From assembly GCF_003121485.1 (NCBI RefSeq), contig NZ_QAVX01000021.1, positions 16,427 through 80,426 on the forward strand: a DNA stretch of 64,000 bases. The letters run 5' to 3'. A program made the translations under genes and the position numbers. Under the pieces are notes generated by a model. The model did not search any database. It was not told the DNA's origin and was given only the letters and a program-made list of their open reading frames with translations. Position 1 is the stretch's first letter; every line of letters begins with the position of its first letter. This document shows positions 1-9,969 of this stretch, one piece after another. The stretch is from Dyella sp. C11. GTDB taxonomy: Bacteria; Pseudomonadota; Gammaproteobacteria; Xanthomonadales; Rhodanobacteraceae.

Positions 1-1
1 G

Positions 2-2680
2 CCCCACTCTGCGGCCATTGCGCGTATAGAGGCCGCACAAAAGCAGCGTCGCAACGGCGTTGCCGTCGCTGCCGGCCCGGTTGATGACGCCCACGCCCGC
101 AAGCAGGCCGGCGTGCTGCGCATCCTCACCGCGTACCGCTCGCGCGGTCACCTCGCCTCGAACCTCGACCCGCTCGGACTGGCCGAGAAGCTGCCGGCGC
201 CGGATCTGGAACCCTCGTTCCACGGTCTGTCCGATGCCGACCTGGATACCGAGTTCGATTGCGGCAACTTTGCCGGTGGCGGCCAGCGCATGAAGCTGCG
301 CGACCTGCTGGCTCGACTGAAGAAGGTGTACACCAACACCCTCGGCGTCGAGTTCATGCACATCAGCAACCATGAGCAGCGCAACTGGATCTACACCCGT
401 CTTGAGCAGGCCAACGGCAATGCCGGCCTGGATGCCGCCGGCAAGAAGCGCATCCTCGCCGAGCTGACCGCCGCCGAGGGCCTCGAGCGCTACCTGCACA
501 CCAAGTACGTCGGCCAGAAGCGCTTCTCGCTGGAAGGCGGCGACAGCCTGATCCCGATGGTGGACGACATGGTCCGCGCCGCCGGCGACAACGGCATCAA
601 GGAAGTCGTGATCGGCATGGCCCACCGCGGCCGCCTGAACATGCTGGTAAACATCCTCGGCAAGCCGCCGCGCACGCTGTTCAACGAATTCGAAGGCAAG
701 TGGGATCACCCGGATGATCCGGCCCACTCCGGCGACGTGAAGTACCACATGGGTTTCTCCGCCGACGTCAAGACGCCGAACGGCGGCACGCACGTGGCGC
801 TGGCGTTCAACCCGTCGCACCTTGAGATCGTCAACCCGGTGGTGGCCGGTTCGGTGCATTCGCGCCAGATCCGTCGCCGCGACACCGAGCGCAAGCAGTC
901 GATGGCCGTCATCGTGCACGGCGACTCGGCGCTGGCCGGCCAGGGCGTGAACATGGAACTGTTCAACATGTCCCAGGCCCGCGGCTTCAAGATCGGCGGC
1001 AGCCTGCACATCGTGGTGAACAACCAGGTGGGCTTCACCACGTCCAACCCGCAGGACACCCGTTCCACGCTGTACTGCACCGACCTGGCCAAGATGGTCA
1101 ACGCGCCGGTGTTCCACGTGAACGGCGATGATCCGGAAGCCGTCATCCAGGCCACGCGCCTGGCGTACGACTTCCGCAAGCAGTTCCGCAAGGACGTGGT
1201 CATCGACCTGGTGTGCTACCGCCGCCATGGCCACAACGAAGCCGACGAGCCGTCAGCGACGCAGCCGGTGATGTACCAGATCATCCGCAAGCGTCCGACC
1301 ACGCGCGATCTCTACGCGCAGGAACTGGTCAAGCAGGGCGTGATCGCCGAAGGCGACGGCCAGAAGATGTTCGAGGACTACCGCGCACGCCTGGAAGCCG
1401 GCGAGCCGATGACCGAGCTGACCACCGCGCTCATCAAGGACATCGAAGTGGACTGGGACAAGTTCATCGGCGGCAAGCTGACGAACGACACCCACACGGG
1501 TTACTCCAAGCAGCGCCTGGTGGAACTGGCCAACCAGATCCTGGTGACGCCCAAGGACATGACGCTGCAGTCGCGCGTGGCCAAGATCTATGAAGATCGC
1601 GCCAAGATGGCTTCCGGCGAACAGGCCGGTGACTGGGGCTTCGCCGAGAACCTGGCCTACGCCACGCTGATCGACGAGAACTACAACCTGCGCCTGGTCG
1701 GCCAGGACGTGGGTCGCGGCACGTTCTTCCATCGTCATGCCGTGCTGCATGACCAGAAGACCGGCTACACCTACATGCCGCTGGCCAACGTGCGCGATGG
1801 CGCCGACGTCGAAGTGATCGACTCGCTGCTCAGCGAAGAAGCGGTCATGGCGTTCGAATACGGCAGCGCCACCACCGATCCGTACACCATGCACATCTGG
1901 GAAGGCCAGTTCGGCGACTTCGCCAACGGTGCGCAGGTGGTGATCGACCAGTTCATCAGCTCGGGCGAGTCCAAGTGGAATCGCCTGTGCGGTCTGGCGC
2001 TGTTCCTGCCGCATGGCTACGAAGGCCAGGGTCCGGAGCACTCCTCCGCCCGCCTTGAGCGCTTCCTGCAGCTGTGCGCCATGGAGAACATGCAGGTCTG
2101 CGTGCCCACCACGCCGGCGCAGGCGTTCCACATGATCCGCCGCCAGATGGTGCGCCCGACGCGCAAGCCGCTGATCGTGATGACGCCCAAATCGCTGCTG
2201 CGCCACAAGCTGGCCGTGTCCACGCTGGATGAGCTCGCCAACGGCAGCTTCCAGCTGGTGATTCCGGAGCATCGCGATCTGGCCGCCAAGAAGGTCAAGC
2301 GCGTGGTGCTGTGCTCGGGCAAGGTCTACTACGACCTGCTCGAAGACGCCGAGAAGCGTGGTGCCAACGACGTCGCCATCGTGCGCGTGGAACAGCTTTA
2401 CCCGTTCCCGCGTGCGCAGGTCACGGCCGAACTGGAAAAGTACCCTTCCGCCAAGGAAGTGGTGTGGTGCCAGGAAGAGCCGATGAACCAGGGCGCGTGG
2501 TTCCAGATCCGTCATCACCTGCAGGCCTGCGTCAACAACAAGCAGAGCCTGTCGTACGCCGGTCGCGCCCGTTCCGCGGCGCCGGCAGCGGGTCACCTGA
2601 ACACGCACGTCGCCGAGCAGGCGGCGCTGGTCGAGCAGGCACTGGTCTCGCCGATCGGCACCGATCACGCTGCTGAATAA
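2..2680 (+). CDS. sucA: 2-oxoglutarate dehydrogenase E1 component (5'-truncated by window edge)
   Basis: Thiamine-diphosphate-dependent E1 subunit of the 2-oxoglutarate dehydrogenase complex; it decarboxylates 2-oxoglutarate and succinylates the lipoyl group of SucB in the TCA cycle. The frame is open from base 2, and 892 codons are visible; with a family length near 930-940 aa, about 40-90 N-terminal residues lie upstream. Family signatures visible are the AYRSRGH..LDPLG segment at the left edge, the HRGRLN motif near base 625, the ThDP/Mg-binding GDDPE near 1125 and RRHGHNE near 1220. Stop is TAA at 2678. sucB follows after an 82-bp gap holding a two-hairpin element, and lpd lies further downstream, the usual order. 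Identification is near certain; the true start cannot be seen. Confidence 0.98.
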   Translation, partial: PHSAAIARIEAAQKQRRNGVAVAAGPVDDAHARKQAGVLRILTAYRSRGHLASNLDPLGLAEKLPAPDLEPSFHGLSDADLDTEFDCGNFAGGGQRMKLRDLLARLKKVYTNTLGVEFMHISNHEQRNWIYTRLEQANGNAGLDAAGKKRILAELTAAEGLERYLHTKYVGQKRFSLEGGDSLIPMVDDMVRAAGDNGIKEVVIGMAHRGRLNMLVNILGKPPRTLFNEFEGKWDHPDDPAHSGDVKYHMGFSADVKTPNGGTHVALAFNPSHLEIVNPVVAGSVHSRQIRRRDTERKQSMAVIVHGDSALAGQGVNMELFNMSQARGFKIGGSLHIVVNNQVGFTTSNPQDTRSTLYCTDLAKMVNAPVFHVNGDDPEAVIQATRLAYDFRKQFRKDVVIDLVCYRRHGHNEADEPSATQPVMYQIIRKRPTTRDLYAQELVKQGVIAEGDGQKMFEDYRARLEAGEPMTELTTALIKDIEVDWDKFIGGKLTNDTHTGYSKQRLVELANQILVTPKDMTLQSRVAKIYEDRAKMASGEQAGDWGFAENLAYATLIDENYNLRLVGQDVGRGTFFHRHAVLHDQKTGYTYMPLANVRDGADVEVIDSLLSEEAVMAFEYGSATTDPYTMHIWEGQFGDFANGAQVVIDQFISSGESKWNRLCGLALFLPHGYEGQGPEHSSARLERFLQLCAMENMQVCVPTTPAQAFHMIRRQMVRPTRKPLIVMTPKSLLRHKLAVSTLDELANGSFQLVIPEHRDLAAKKVKRVVLCSGKVYYDLLEDAEKRGANDVAIVRVEQLYPFPRAQVTAELEKYPSAKEVVWCQEEPMNQGAWFQIRHHLQACVNNKQSLSYAGRARSAAPAAGHLNTHVAEQAALVEQALVSPIGTDHAAE

Positions 2681-2691
2681 AAAATCCTAAA

Positions 2692-2743
2692 AAGTGCGGC
2701 CATGGATGGCCGCTATTTGAATCTGGCGTTCAAGGATGGACGC
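2692..2743. repeat. Two-hairpin intergenic element (copy A)
   Basis: Lies between sucA and sucB. Hairpin 1 is GCGGCCA-TGGA-TGGCCGC (2696-2713, 7-bp stem, 4-nt loop). Hairpin 2 is GCGTTC-AAGGAT-GGACGC (2726-2743, with one G.T wobble). The 23 bases at 2692-2714 match 20532-20554 in the rpsO-pnp gap with a single loop difference, and both copies carry a second hairpin after a short linker. No T-tract follows, so it is not a classical terminator; it may be an RNA processing or stability element, or a dispersed repeat. Confidence 0.6.
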
Positions 2744-2762
2744 ACTACTCCAAGGAATTCAC

Positions 2763-3971
2763 ATGAGCATCGAAGTCAAAGTTCCCGTTCTGCCCGAATC
2801 CGTTTCCGACGCCACCATCGCCACCTGGCACAAGCAGGCCGGTGAAGCGGTCAAGCGCGACGAAAACCTGGTGGACCTGGAAACCGACAAGGTTGTGCTC
2901 GAAGTGCCCTCGCCCGTCGATGGTGTGCTGAAGGAAATCAAGTTCCAGTCCGGCGACACCGTGACCAGCCAGCAGGTCATCGCGGTGATCGAGGAAGGCG
3001 CAGCCGCCGCTGCTCCGGCCCCGGCCGCTGCTGCCCCGGCTCCCGCTGCCGCCGCTCCGGCCCAGGCCGCTGCCCCGGCGATGGCTTCCGCCGGCAACGC
3101 TGATCTTTCCCCGGCCGGCCTGCGCGTGGCCACCGAACAGAACATCGATGCGTCGAAGGTTGCCGGTACCGGCCGCGACGGCCGCGTCACCAAGGAAGAC
3201 CTGCTCAACGTCGGCAAGGGTGGCGCCGCTCCGACCTCTGCCGCGCCGGCTGCCAAGCCGACCCCGGGTTCGCGTCCGGAAGAGCGCGTGCCGATGACCC
3301 GCATGCGCGCCCGCATCGCCGAGCGCCTGATGCAGTCGAAGAACTCCATCGCCATGCTCACCTCGTTCAACGAAGTGAACCTGGCCGAAGTGGTGAAGAT
3401 GCGCAAGGCGCTGGGCGAGTCGTTCGAGAAGGCCAACGGCGTGAAGCTGGGCTTCATGAGCTTCTTCGTGAAGGCCGCTGCCGAAGCGCTGAAGCGTCAC
3501 CCGCTGGTGAACGCCTCGGTCGACGGCAACGACATCGTCTATCACGGCTACCAGGACATCTCCATTGCGGTCTCGACCGACAAGGGCCTGGTGACGCCGG
3601 TGCTGCGCGACGTGCAGGACATGAACTTCGCCGACGTCGAGCGCGGCATTGTCGATTACGCCAAGAAGGCGCGTGACGGCAAGCTGGGCCTGGACGACCT
3701 GCAGGGCGGCACCTTCACCATCACCAACGGCGGCACCTTCGGTTCGCTGCTGTCCACCCCGATCGTGAACCCGCCGCAGAGCGCCATCCTGGGCATGCAT
3801 GCCATCAAGGAGCGCGCCATCGTCGAGAACGGCCAGGTAATCGCCGCCCCGATGATGTACCTGGCGCTGTCCTACGACCACCGCATCATCGACGGCAAGG
3901 ACGCGGTGCTGTTCCTGGTCGACATCAAGAACCAGCTTGAGAACCCGCAGCGCATGTTGCTGGGAATCTGA
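2763..3971 (+). CDS. sucB: Dihydrolipoyllysine succinyltransferase, E2 of the 2-oxoglutarate dehydrogenase complex
   Basis: Transfers the succinyl group from lipoamide to CoA. The 402-aa protein (E. coli SucB is about 405) has an N-terminal lipoyl domain with the lipoylated lysine in ETDKV (Lys43), an Ala/Pro-rich mobile linker (about residues 80-115), a peripheral subunit-binding domain (LSPAGLRVA...GRVTKEDL, about 117-150) and the C-terminal catalytic domain with the SYDHRIIDG motif (His373, Asp377). The ATG at 2763 is preceded by AAGGA with good spacing; an in-frame start further upstream would add residues before the conserved lipoyl N-terminus. It sits between sucA and lpd. Identification as the succinyl rather than acetyl enzyme follows from the sucA neighbour. 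Confidence 0.97.
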   Translation: MSIEVKVPVLPESVSDATIATWHKQAGEAVKRDENLVDLETDKVVLEVPSPVDGVLKEIKFQSGDTVTSQQVIAVIEEGAAAAAPAPAAAAPAPAAAAPAQAAAPAMASAGNADLSPAGLRVATEQNIDASKVAGTGRDGRVTKEDLLNVGKGGAAPTSAAPAAKPTPGSRPEERVPMTRMRARIAERLMQSKNSIAMLTSFNEVNLAEVVKMRKALGESFEKANGVKLGFMSFFVKAAAEALKRHPLVNASVDGNDIVYHGYQDISIAVSTDKGLVTPVLRDVQDMNFADVERGIVDYAKKARDGKLGLDDLQGGTFTITNGGTFGSLLSTPIVNPPQSAILGMHAIKERAIVENGQVIAAPMMYLALSYDHRIIDGKDAVLFLVDIKNQLENPQRMLLGI

Positions 3972-3975
3972 GCGC

Positions 3976-4059
3976 GCATGTGAGCGCCCCGCTCACATGC
4001 AATAGGTACGAAGCTCTGGCGGCGGGCAGTGGCATTGAATCCACGCTCGCCGCACCTAT
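3976..4059. other. Structured sucB-lpd intergenic region (two hairpins)
   Basis: Immediately after the sucB stop there is a perfect 10-bp stem, GCATGTGAGC / GCTCACATGC (3976-3985 and 3991-4000, 5-nt loop). It is followed by a long imperfect hairpin: 4019-4032 pairs with 4041-4053 through 13 pairs, with A4028 bulged and one G.T wobble. ATAGGT (4002-4007) and ACCTAT (4054-4059) can close it. No T-run follows either stem, so neither looks like an intrinsic terminator. An RNA processing or differential-stability element between the E2 and E3 cistrons is plausible but unproven. Confidence 0.5.
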
Positions 4060-4077
4060 CTTCCGCAACACAAGTGA

Positions 4078-5538
<1,461 letters not shown>

Positions 5539-5557
5539 GCCTTTTTGGTCGATGGCC

Positions 5558-5600
5558 GCAACGGCCCGCTCGTGGAAACATGAGCGGGCCGTTGCTTTTT
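5558..5600 (+). terminator. Rho-independent terminator of the suc operon
   Basis: A perfect 14-bp G+C-rich stem (5558-5571 pairing with 5582-5595), a 10-nt loop and an immediate T5 run (5596-5600), 19 bp after the lpd stop codon. Confidence 0.9.
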
Positions 5601-5693
5601 CGGGGACGAGTGAATAGAAACAAAGGGTGGAACCCCGGTTCCTCCGTCAGCCCGCCCCCCTGTTTTCCCTTCCGCCCGTGATTCCCCGTTCTC

Positions 5694-6284
5694 ATGCCAA
5701 CCGCCCTTTGCGTCTATTGCGGCTCCAGCAGCGGCAAATACCCTGAATACGTCGAACAGGCCCGCGCCTTCGGCACCGAAATGGCCAGGCGCGGCATTGC
5801 GCTGGTCTACGGCGGCGGCAAGGTCGGCCTGATGGGCACCGTCGCCGATGCCGTGCTTGCCGGTGGCGGCAAGGTCATTGGCGTGATCCCGCGCCAGCTG
5901 GTGGACCGCGAGGTGGCGCACACTGGCCTCTCTGAGCTGGTAGTGGTCGAAACCATGCACCAGCGCAAGACGCGCATGTTCGAGCTGTCCGATGCTTTTG
6001 TCGCCCTGCCCGGTGGGTTCGGCACCATGGACGAGATGTTCGAGATGCTCACCTGGGCGCAACTGGGCCTGCATCGTTACCCGTGCGGCTTCCTTAGTGT
6101 GCGCGGCTACTACGACCGGTTGCGTGGAATGGTCGACCATATGGTCGACGAAGGCTTCATCACGCCGGGACAACACGAAAGTGTATGGTTCGGTGACGAC
6201 ATGCATGCGTTCTTCGATTGGATGCCGACGTACCGGGGCGAACGCGCCTCGCGGCTCATCGACAAGCGCATCGTCGACGCCTGA
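5694..6284 (+). CDS. LOG family (TIGR00730) Rossmann-fold protein, probable cytokinin riboside 5'-monophosphate phosphoribohydrolase
   Basis: The 196-aa protein has the family signatures GGGKVGLMG (about 40-48), RK at 91-92 and PGGFGTMDE (106-114), which bind and hydrolyse nucleoside monophosphates (AMP or cytokinin ribotides) to base plus ribose 5-phosphate. Length fits the LOG/YvdD group. It starts about 90 bp after the suc terminator and is followed 32 bp later by the AcuI/YhdH gene on the same strand, so the two may be co-transcribed. I see no strong Shine-Dalgarno before the ATG. The physiological substrate in a bacterium of this type is inferred from the family, not shown. Confidence 0.88.
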   Translation: MPTALCVYCGSSSGKYPEYVEQARAFGTEMARRGIALVYGGGKVGLMGTVADAVLAGGGKVIGVIPRQLVDREVAHTGLSELVVVETMHQRKTRMFELSDAFVALPGGFGTMDEMFEMLTWAQLGLHRYPCGFLSVRGYYDRLRGMVDHMVDEGFITPGQHESVWFGDDMHAFFDWMPTYRGERASRLIDKRIVDA

Positions 6285-6316
6285 TCGCCCACGGCACGCC
6301 GCAAAGGATTTCCCCC

Positions 6317-7324
6317 ATGAGTTCCCCCTCCGCCTTTCGCGCCTTCCGCATTCACAACGACGCCGCCGGTTACCGCGGCGGCCTGGAAACCATCGACGCC
6401 GATGCACTGTCGCCGGGCGAAGTGCTGGTCAAGGTTGCCTACTCGTCCATCAACTACAAGGACGCCCTTGCCGGCACCGGCAAGGGGAAAATCCTGCGCC
6501 AGTACCCACTCAACGGCGGCATCGATGTTGCCGGCACGGTCGTGGCGTCGACCGACCCGGCGTTCAAGGAAGGCGACGCGGTGCTGTGCACCGGCAGCAG
6601 CCTGTCAGAGACGCGCGATGGTGGTTACGGTGAATACATCCGCCTGCCTTCGGCATGGACCATCCGCCTGCCCAACGGGCTGAGCCTGCGTGAAAGCATG
6701 ATCATCGGTACAGCCGGCTTTACGGCTGCACTGGCGCTGCTGCGCATGGAAGACAACCGTCAGACGCCCTCGCTCGGTCCGATCGCCGTCACGGGCGCCA
6801 CCGGCGGCGTGGGCATGCTCGCCATCGACATCTTCACGCGCGCGGGCTACGCCGTGCACGCCATCAGCGGCAAGGCCGCGCATTTCGACTTCCTGCGCGA
6901 TCTCGGCGCCGCCGAATGCATCGACCGCCACCAGCTCGTCTTCAGCGGCAAACCGATGGATTCGGCCCGTTTCGGCGGGGCGCTGGATAACGTCGGTGGC
7001 AGCATGCTGGCTGGCCTGCTGCCCCTCATTGCCCCGTATGGCAATGTCGCCATCTGCGGCAATGCGGGCGGATTCGACTTTGAGAGTACGGTCATGCCGT
7101 TCATCATCCGCGGGGCCAGCCTGCTCGGCATGGCTTCCTCCGGCACGGCGCGCGATATCCGCGACCGCGTGTGGGAGCGCCTTTCCGGCGACTGGAAGCC
7201 GCAACATCTTGAGCGCATTGCCACGCGTGAAGTCACGCTGGACCAGTTGCCCGATGTGTTTCCCCGCATGCTGTCGGGTGAATCGTTCGGGCGTACCGTA
7301 GTGCGCATTGGTAGCGCAAGCTGA
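6317..7324 (+). CDS. acuI: MDR-family NADPH-dependent acrylyl-CoA reductase / YhdH-type quinone oxidoreductase
   Basis: A medium-chain zinc-independent oxidoreductase of 335 aa. Family features are the N-terminal GroES-like segment (YSSINYKDALAGTGKGKI, near residues 46-63) and the NADPH Rossmann motif TGATGGVGMLA in the middle. The YhdH/AcuI subgroup reduces acrylyl-CoA to propionyl-CoA, removing a toxic electrophile. The start at 6317 is preceded by AAAGGA; reading further upstream would run into the preceding gene. It lies 32 bp after the LOG-family gene. Subgroup assignment is confident; the in vivo substrate is inferred. Confidence 0.85.
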   Translation: MSSPSAFRAFRIHNDAAGYRGGLETIDADALSPGEVLVKVAYSSINYKDALAGTGKGKILRQYPLNGGIDVAGTVVASTDPAFKEGDAVLCTGSSLSETRDGGYGEYIRLPSAWTIRLPNGLSLRESMIIGTAGFTAALALLRMEDNRQTPSLGPIAVTGATGGVGMLAIDIFTRAGYAVHAISGKAAHFDFLRDLGAAECIDRHQLVFSGKPMDSARFGGALDNVGGSMLAGLLPLIAPYGNVAICGNAGGFDFESTVMPFIIRGASLLGMASSGTARDIRDRVWERLSGDWKPQHLERIATREVTLDQLPDVFPRMLSGESFGRTVVRIGSAS

Positions 7325-7337
7325 GCTTCCGGTTGGC

Positions 7338-7366
7338 TTGGAAGCTCCGCGACAGCGTCATAGAAT
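7338..7366 (+). promoter_or_regulatory. Sigma-70-like promoter for the PilH-type regulator
   Basis: TTGGAA (7338-7343), 17-nt spacer, TAGAAT (7361-7366), 30 bp before the pilH start. An 8-bp inverted repeat (GAGCTTCC 7323-7330 / GGAAGCTC 7340-7347) covers the -35 region and the end of the upstream gene. Confidence 0.55.
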
Positions 7367-7396
7367 CCAACGAAACAACAAGGGGAATTCCACCTT

Positions 7397-7762
7397 ATGG
7401 CACGCATCCTGATCGTCGACGATTCGCCGTCGCAGCTGTTGGGCATCAAGCGCATCGTCGAAAAGCTCGGGCATGAAGCGTTGACTGCCGAGGACGGCGC
7501 CGCTGGTGTCGAGGCGGCCCGGCGCGAACGCCCCGACCTGATCCTGATGGACGTGGTCATGCCGAACCTCAATGGCTTTCAGGCCACGCGCACCATCAGC
7601 AAGGACCCGGACACGCAGCACATTCCCGTCGTGCTGGTGACCACGAAGGACCAGGAAACCGACAAGGTGTGGGGCCTGCGCCAGGGCGCCAAGGCGTACG
7701 TCACCAAACCGATCAAGGAAGAGGAACTGGTGACCACGCTCAAGGAACTGCTGCCCGCGTGA
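7397..7762 (+). CDS. pilH: Single-domain CheY-like response regulator, PilH type
   Basis: A stand-alone receiver domain of 121 aa with the acidic pocket Asp8-Asp9, phospho-acceptor Asp52 (LILMDVVMP), the conserved Thr in VTTKD and Lys104 in TKP. The run VTTKDQETDKVWGLRQGAK closely resembles Pseudomonas PilH, the receiver of the Pil-Chp chemosensory system controlling type IV pilus twitching. AAGGGGAATT precedes the ATG. No pilG, pilI, pilJ or chpA gene is adjacent, so it is an orphan here; pilZ lies 35 kb away. A bidirectional terminator follows. PilG is a close alternative. Confidence 0.8.
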   Translation: MARILIVDDSPSQLLGIKRIVEKLGHEALTAEDGAAGVEAARRERPDLILMDVVMPNLNGFQATRTISKDPDTQHIPVVLVTTKDQETDKVWGLRQGAKAYVTKPIKEEELVTTLKELLPA

Positions 7763-7781
7763 TGCTGGTGATCAGTTCCAC

Positions 7782-7810
7782 AAAAAACGGCGCCTTTCGG
7801 CGCCGTTTTT
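7782..7810. terminator. Bidirectional terminator between pilH and cbpA
   Basis: Stem ACGGCGCC / GGCGCCGT (7787-7794 and 7799-7806) with loop TTTC, an A-run on the left and a T5 run on the right, between convergent genes. Confidence 0.88.
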
Positions 7811-7825
7811 CGTTGAGGCGTGTGC

Positions 7826-8728
7826 TCAGCCGCGTGGATCGTAATCGCTAAATTCATCGCGCAGGCTTTCGTAGGCTTTTTTCTGCGCATCCGTATCAGC
7901 CAACGGCGCGCGAATGGAAAGCTCCACCAGCTGGTCGCCCGGATGAGCTCCCGGCAAACCGCGTCCTTTCAATCGAAGTTTGCGCCCGGATTGCGAACCC
8001 GCAGGAATGCGCAGGTCGACCGCGCCGGCCAGCGTCGGCACCGGCACGGTGGCGCCCAGCGCAGCTTCCCATGGTGCGATGGGCAATGTATGCAACACGT
8101 TTCGGCCGTCCAAACGGAATCGCGCGTCATCGCGGATGCCCACTTCCAACAGCAGGTCACCGTTAGGCGCGCCACCTGAGCCACTGTGCCCCTGCCCGGC
8201 CAGGCGAATCACCTGACCCGGCTGGATACCGGCCGGAATCTTCACCTCCAGCACGCGCTCGCCACCGCTTCCATCCTGCAGGGCCAGACGCGTGCGACCG
8301 CCATCGAACGCGGTCTGCAGATCGATCTGCACGTGGGCGTGTACATCGCCACCGCGACGCGCGCGTGGCGCACCGCGATGCGCACTGGCACCGCCGCGTC
8401 CGAACAGGCTTTCGAAGAAGTCGCTGAAATCGCCGCCGCCGTCGCCGCCGAAATCGAAACCGTGGCTCTGCCCCCAGCCCGGCGGCGGCCGGAACTGTTC
8501 GCCACCGCGATAGCCGCCGGCGCGAAGCTCGTCGTACGCGCGGCGCTTCTCGGCATCACGAAGCACTTCGTTGGCTTCGTTGATGGCCTTGAACTTGTCC
8601 TCGGCGCCCGCGTCCTTGTTGCGGTCCGGATGGTATTTCTTGGCCAGCTTGCGATAGGCGGCCTTGATGTCCGCCTCGCTGGCATCAGGCTTCACGCCAA
8701 GAATGTCGTAATAGTCTTTGAATTCCAC
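7826..8728 (-). CDS. cbpA: DnaJ-family co-chaperone CbpA (curved DNA-binding protein)
   Basis: A type II J-domain protein of 300 aa (E. coli CbpA 306). The J-domain is N-terminal ([11 protein letters not shown]...) with the HPD motif at residues 33-35 that stimulates DnaK ATPase. A Gly/Arg-rich stretch follows, then two C-terminal beta-domains. The zinc-finger CxxCxGxG repeats of true DnaJ are absent. The chosen start is GTG at 8728, preceded by GGGGAG five nucleotides upstream; it gives the usual N-terminus directly before the J-domain, while the longer open frame has no family match. No cbpM modulator gene is adjacent. Confidence 0.9.
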   Translation of the reverse strand: MEFKDYYDILGVKPDASEADIKAAYRKLAKKYHPDRNKDAGAEDKFKAINEANEVLRDAEKRRAYDELRAGGYRGGEQFRPPPGWGQSHGFDFGGDGGGDFSDFFESLFGRGGASAHRGAPRARRGGDVHAHVQIDLQTAFDGGRTRLALQDGSGGERVLEVKIPAGIQPGQVIRLAGQGHSGSGGAPNGDLLLEVGIRDDARFRLDGRNVLHTLPIAPWEAALGATVPVPTLAGAVDLRIPAGSQSGRKLRLKGRGLPGAHPGDQLVELSIRAPLADTDAQKKAYESLRDEFSDYDPRG

Positions 8729-8953
8729 TGCCACTCCCCGGCAATCCACCCGCCCGAACCGATGCTGCAGGAGCACCCGCAGCCCCACCGGCTGGTCGGC
8801 GAGGTTCGCCCGACTTGGTTGGGTCATGCATGGCGATGTTTCGCCACCCTCTCTATGGTCAGCCAAATGGGTGCGAAAACCGCGTGATTCAAGGCGACAA
8901 GGCGGCCTCTCGGCGCTAGCATCGCCTCTTCCCTACACCACAGGCCACCTCCC

Positions 8954-9433
8954 ATGAGCATCCAGGTTGGCGATACCCTGCCCGACGTCGAAATCCGCGT
9001 CGTCGGCGACGGTATCGAGCAGGTTCAATCCGCATCGTTGTTCGCCGGCCGCAAGGTGGTGCTGTTCGCCGTGCCCGGCGCGTTCACGCCCACCTGCTCC
9101 AACCGCCACCTGCCCGGCTACGTGGAGCAGTTCGCGCAGTTCCAGTCGCGCGGCATCGAGGTGATGTGCCTGGCCGTGAACGATGCCTACGTCATGCAGG
9201 CATGGGCGGCCTCGCAAAAGGTACCGGCCGGACTGCTCATGCTGGCGGATGGCAACGGCAACTTCACCAAGGCGCTGGGTCTCGAACTCGACGGCAGTGG
9301 CTATGGCATGGGCCTTCGCGCTCGCCGTTTCGCCTTGTACGCGGAAGACGGCGTCGTCAAGCTGCTCAACGTCGAAGCTCCGGGCGAGTTCCGCGTCTCG
9401 ACCGCCGAAGCGATGCTCGAAGCCATCGGATGA
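8954..9433 (+). CDS. Peroxiredoxin, Prx5/AhpE-like redoxin family
   Basis: Thiol peroxidase of 159 aa. The peroxidatic cysteine is Cys48 in the signature PGAFTPTCS, which with the length and C-terminal layout fits the atypical 2-Cys/1-Cys Prx5 group reducing H2O2 and alkyl hydroperoxides with glutathione or thioredoxin. A second cysteine lies in the VMCLAVND strand, near the position of Prx5 structural or resolving cysteines. Its stop overlaps the start of the Nudix gene (ATGA), implying translational coupling. The 225-bp divergent gap with cbpA should hold both promoters; I see no convincing OxyR site there. Confidence 0.92.
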   Translation: MSIQVGDTLPDVEIRVVGDGIEQVQSASLFAGRKVVLFAVPGAFTPTCSNRHLPGYVEQFAQFQSRGIEVMCLAVNDAYVMQAWAASQKVPAGLLMLADGNGNFTKALGLELDGSGYGMGLRARRFALYAEDGVVKLLNVEAPGEFRVSTAEAMLEAIG

Positions 9434-9888
9434 CCGGAACGACACGGGTGAGGACGCGCCACGCCGTGAGCGTGAGCGTCTTCGTTATCGTTCGGCAGGG
9501 AGAGGACTTGTTGCTCCTGCGTCGAGCCAACACAGGATGGCATGACGGCTGCTGGAGCCTTCCCGCGGGTGCGCACGAGGGAGGCGAAACGCTTGAGCAG
9601 GCGGCGGTGCGGGAGCTTCGCGAGGAAACCGGGCTCAACGTACAAGAGCGCAACCTGACACTCGTTCACCTGCTTCACTGCCGTGCGGGTGACAACGGCG
9701 ATGAATGGCTGGGTGCCTTTTTCGTCGCTGAATCGTGGACCGGCTCGCCCATGCTCGGCGAGCCCGGCAAGCATGACCGCATCGGCTGGCATGCCCTGTC
9801 GGAACTGCCCGCACCCTTGATTGCCTATGTACGACAAGGGATGGAGCAAGGGCTTCAAGGGACATCGTTCTCGGCTTTCGGCTGGTGA
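9430..9888 (+). CDS. Nudix hydrolase
   Basis: The 152-aa protein carries a complete Nudix box at residues 47-69: Gly47, Glu53, then REL and EE (Arg61, Glu62, Glu65, Glu66), then GL. The family hydrolyses nucleoside diphosphates linked to another moiety. Core strands before the box (SVSVFVIVRQ..LLLLRRA) fit the MutT-like fold. The ATG at 9430 overlaps the peroxiredoxin TGA by four bases, so the pair is probably one unit. Clearing oxidised nucleotides beside a peroxide reductase would make sense, but this is context inference; the substrate cannot be read from sequence. Confidence 0.88.
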   Translation: MTGTTRVRTRHAVSVSVFVIVRQGEDLLLLRRANTGWHDGCWSLPAGAHEGGETLEQAAVRELREETGLNVQERNLTLVHLLHCRAGDNGDEWLGAFFVAESWTGSPMLGEPGKHDRIGWHALSELPAPLIAYVRQGMEQGLQGTSFSAFGW

Positions 9889-9969
9889 ACCCGGCGCCGC
9901 CGTACACCGTTTCTTGCTGGCCGCTCGCGTAGCCTCGGCCTTCGATTCGTTCCGACAAGGGCCACACTC

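Noticed and set aside
3000..3110. Ala/Pro codon repeats in sucB as a DNA repeat or CRISPR-like array
   Set aside because: They encode the flexible linker between lipoyl and subunit-binding domains; unit lengths are irregular.
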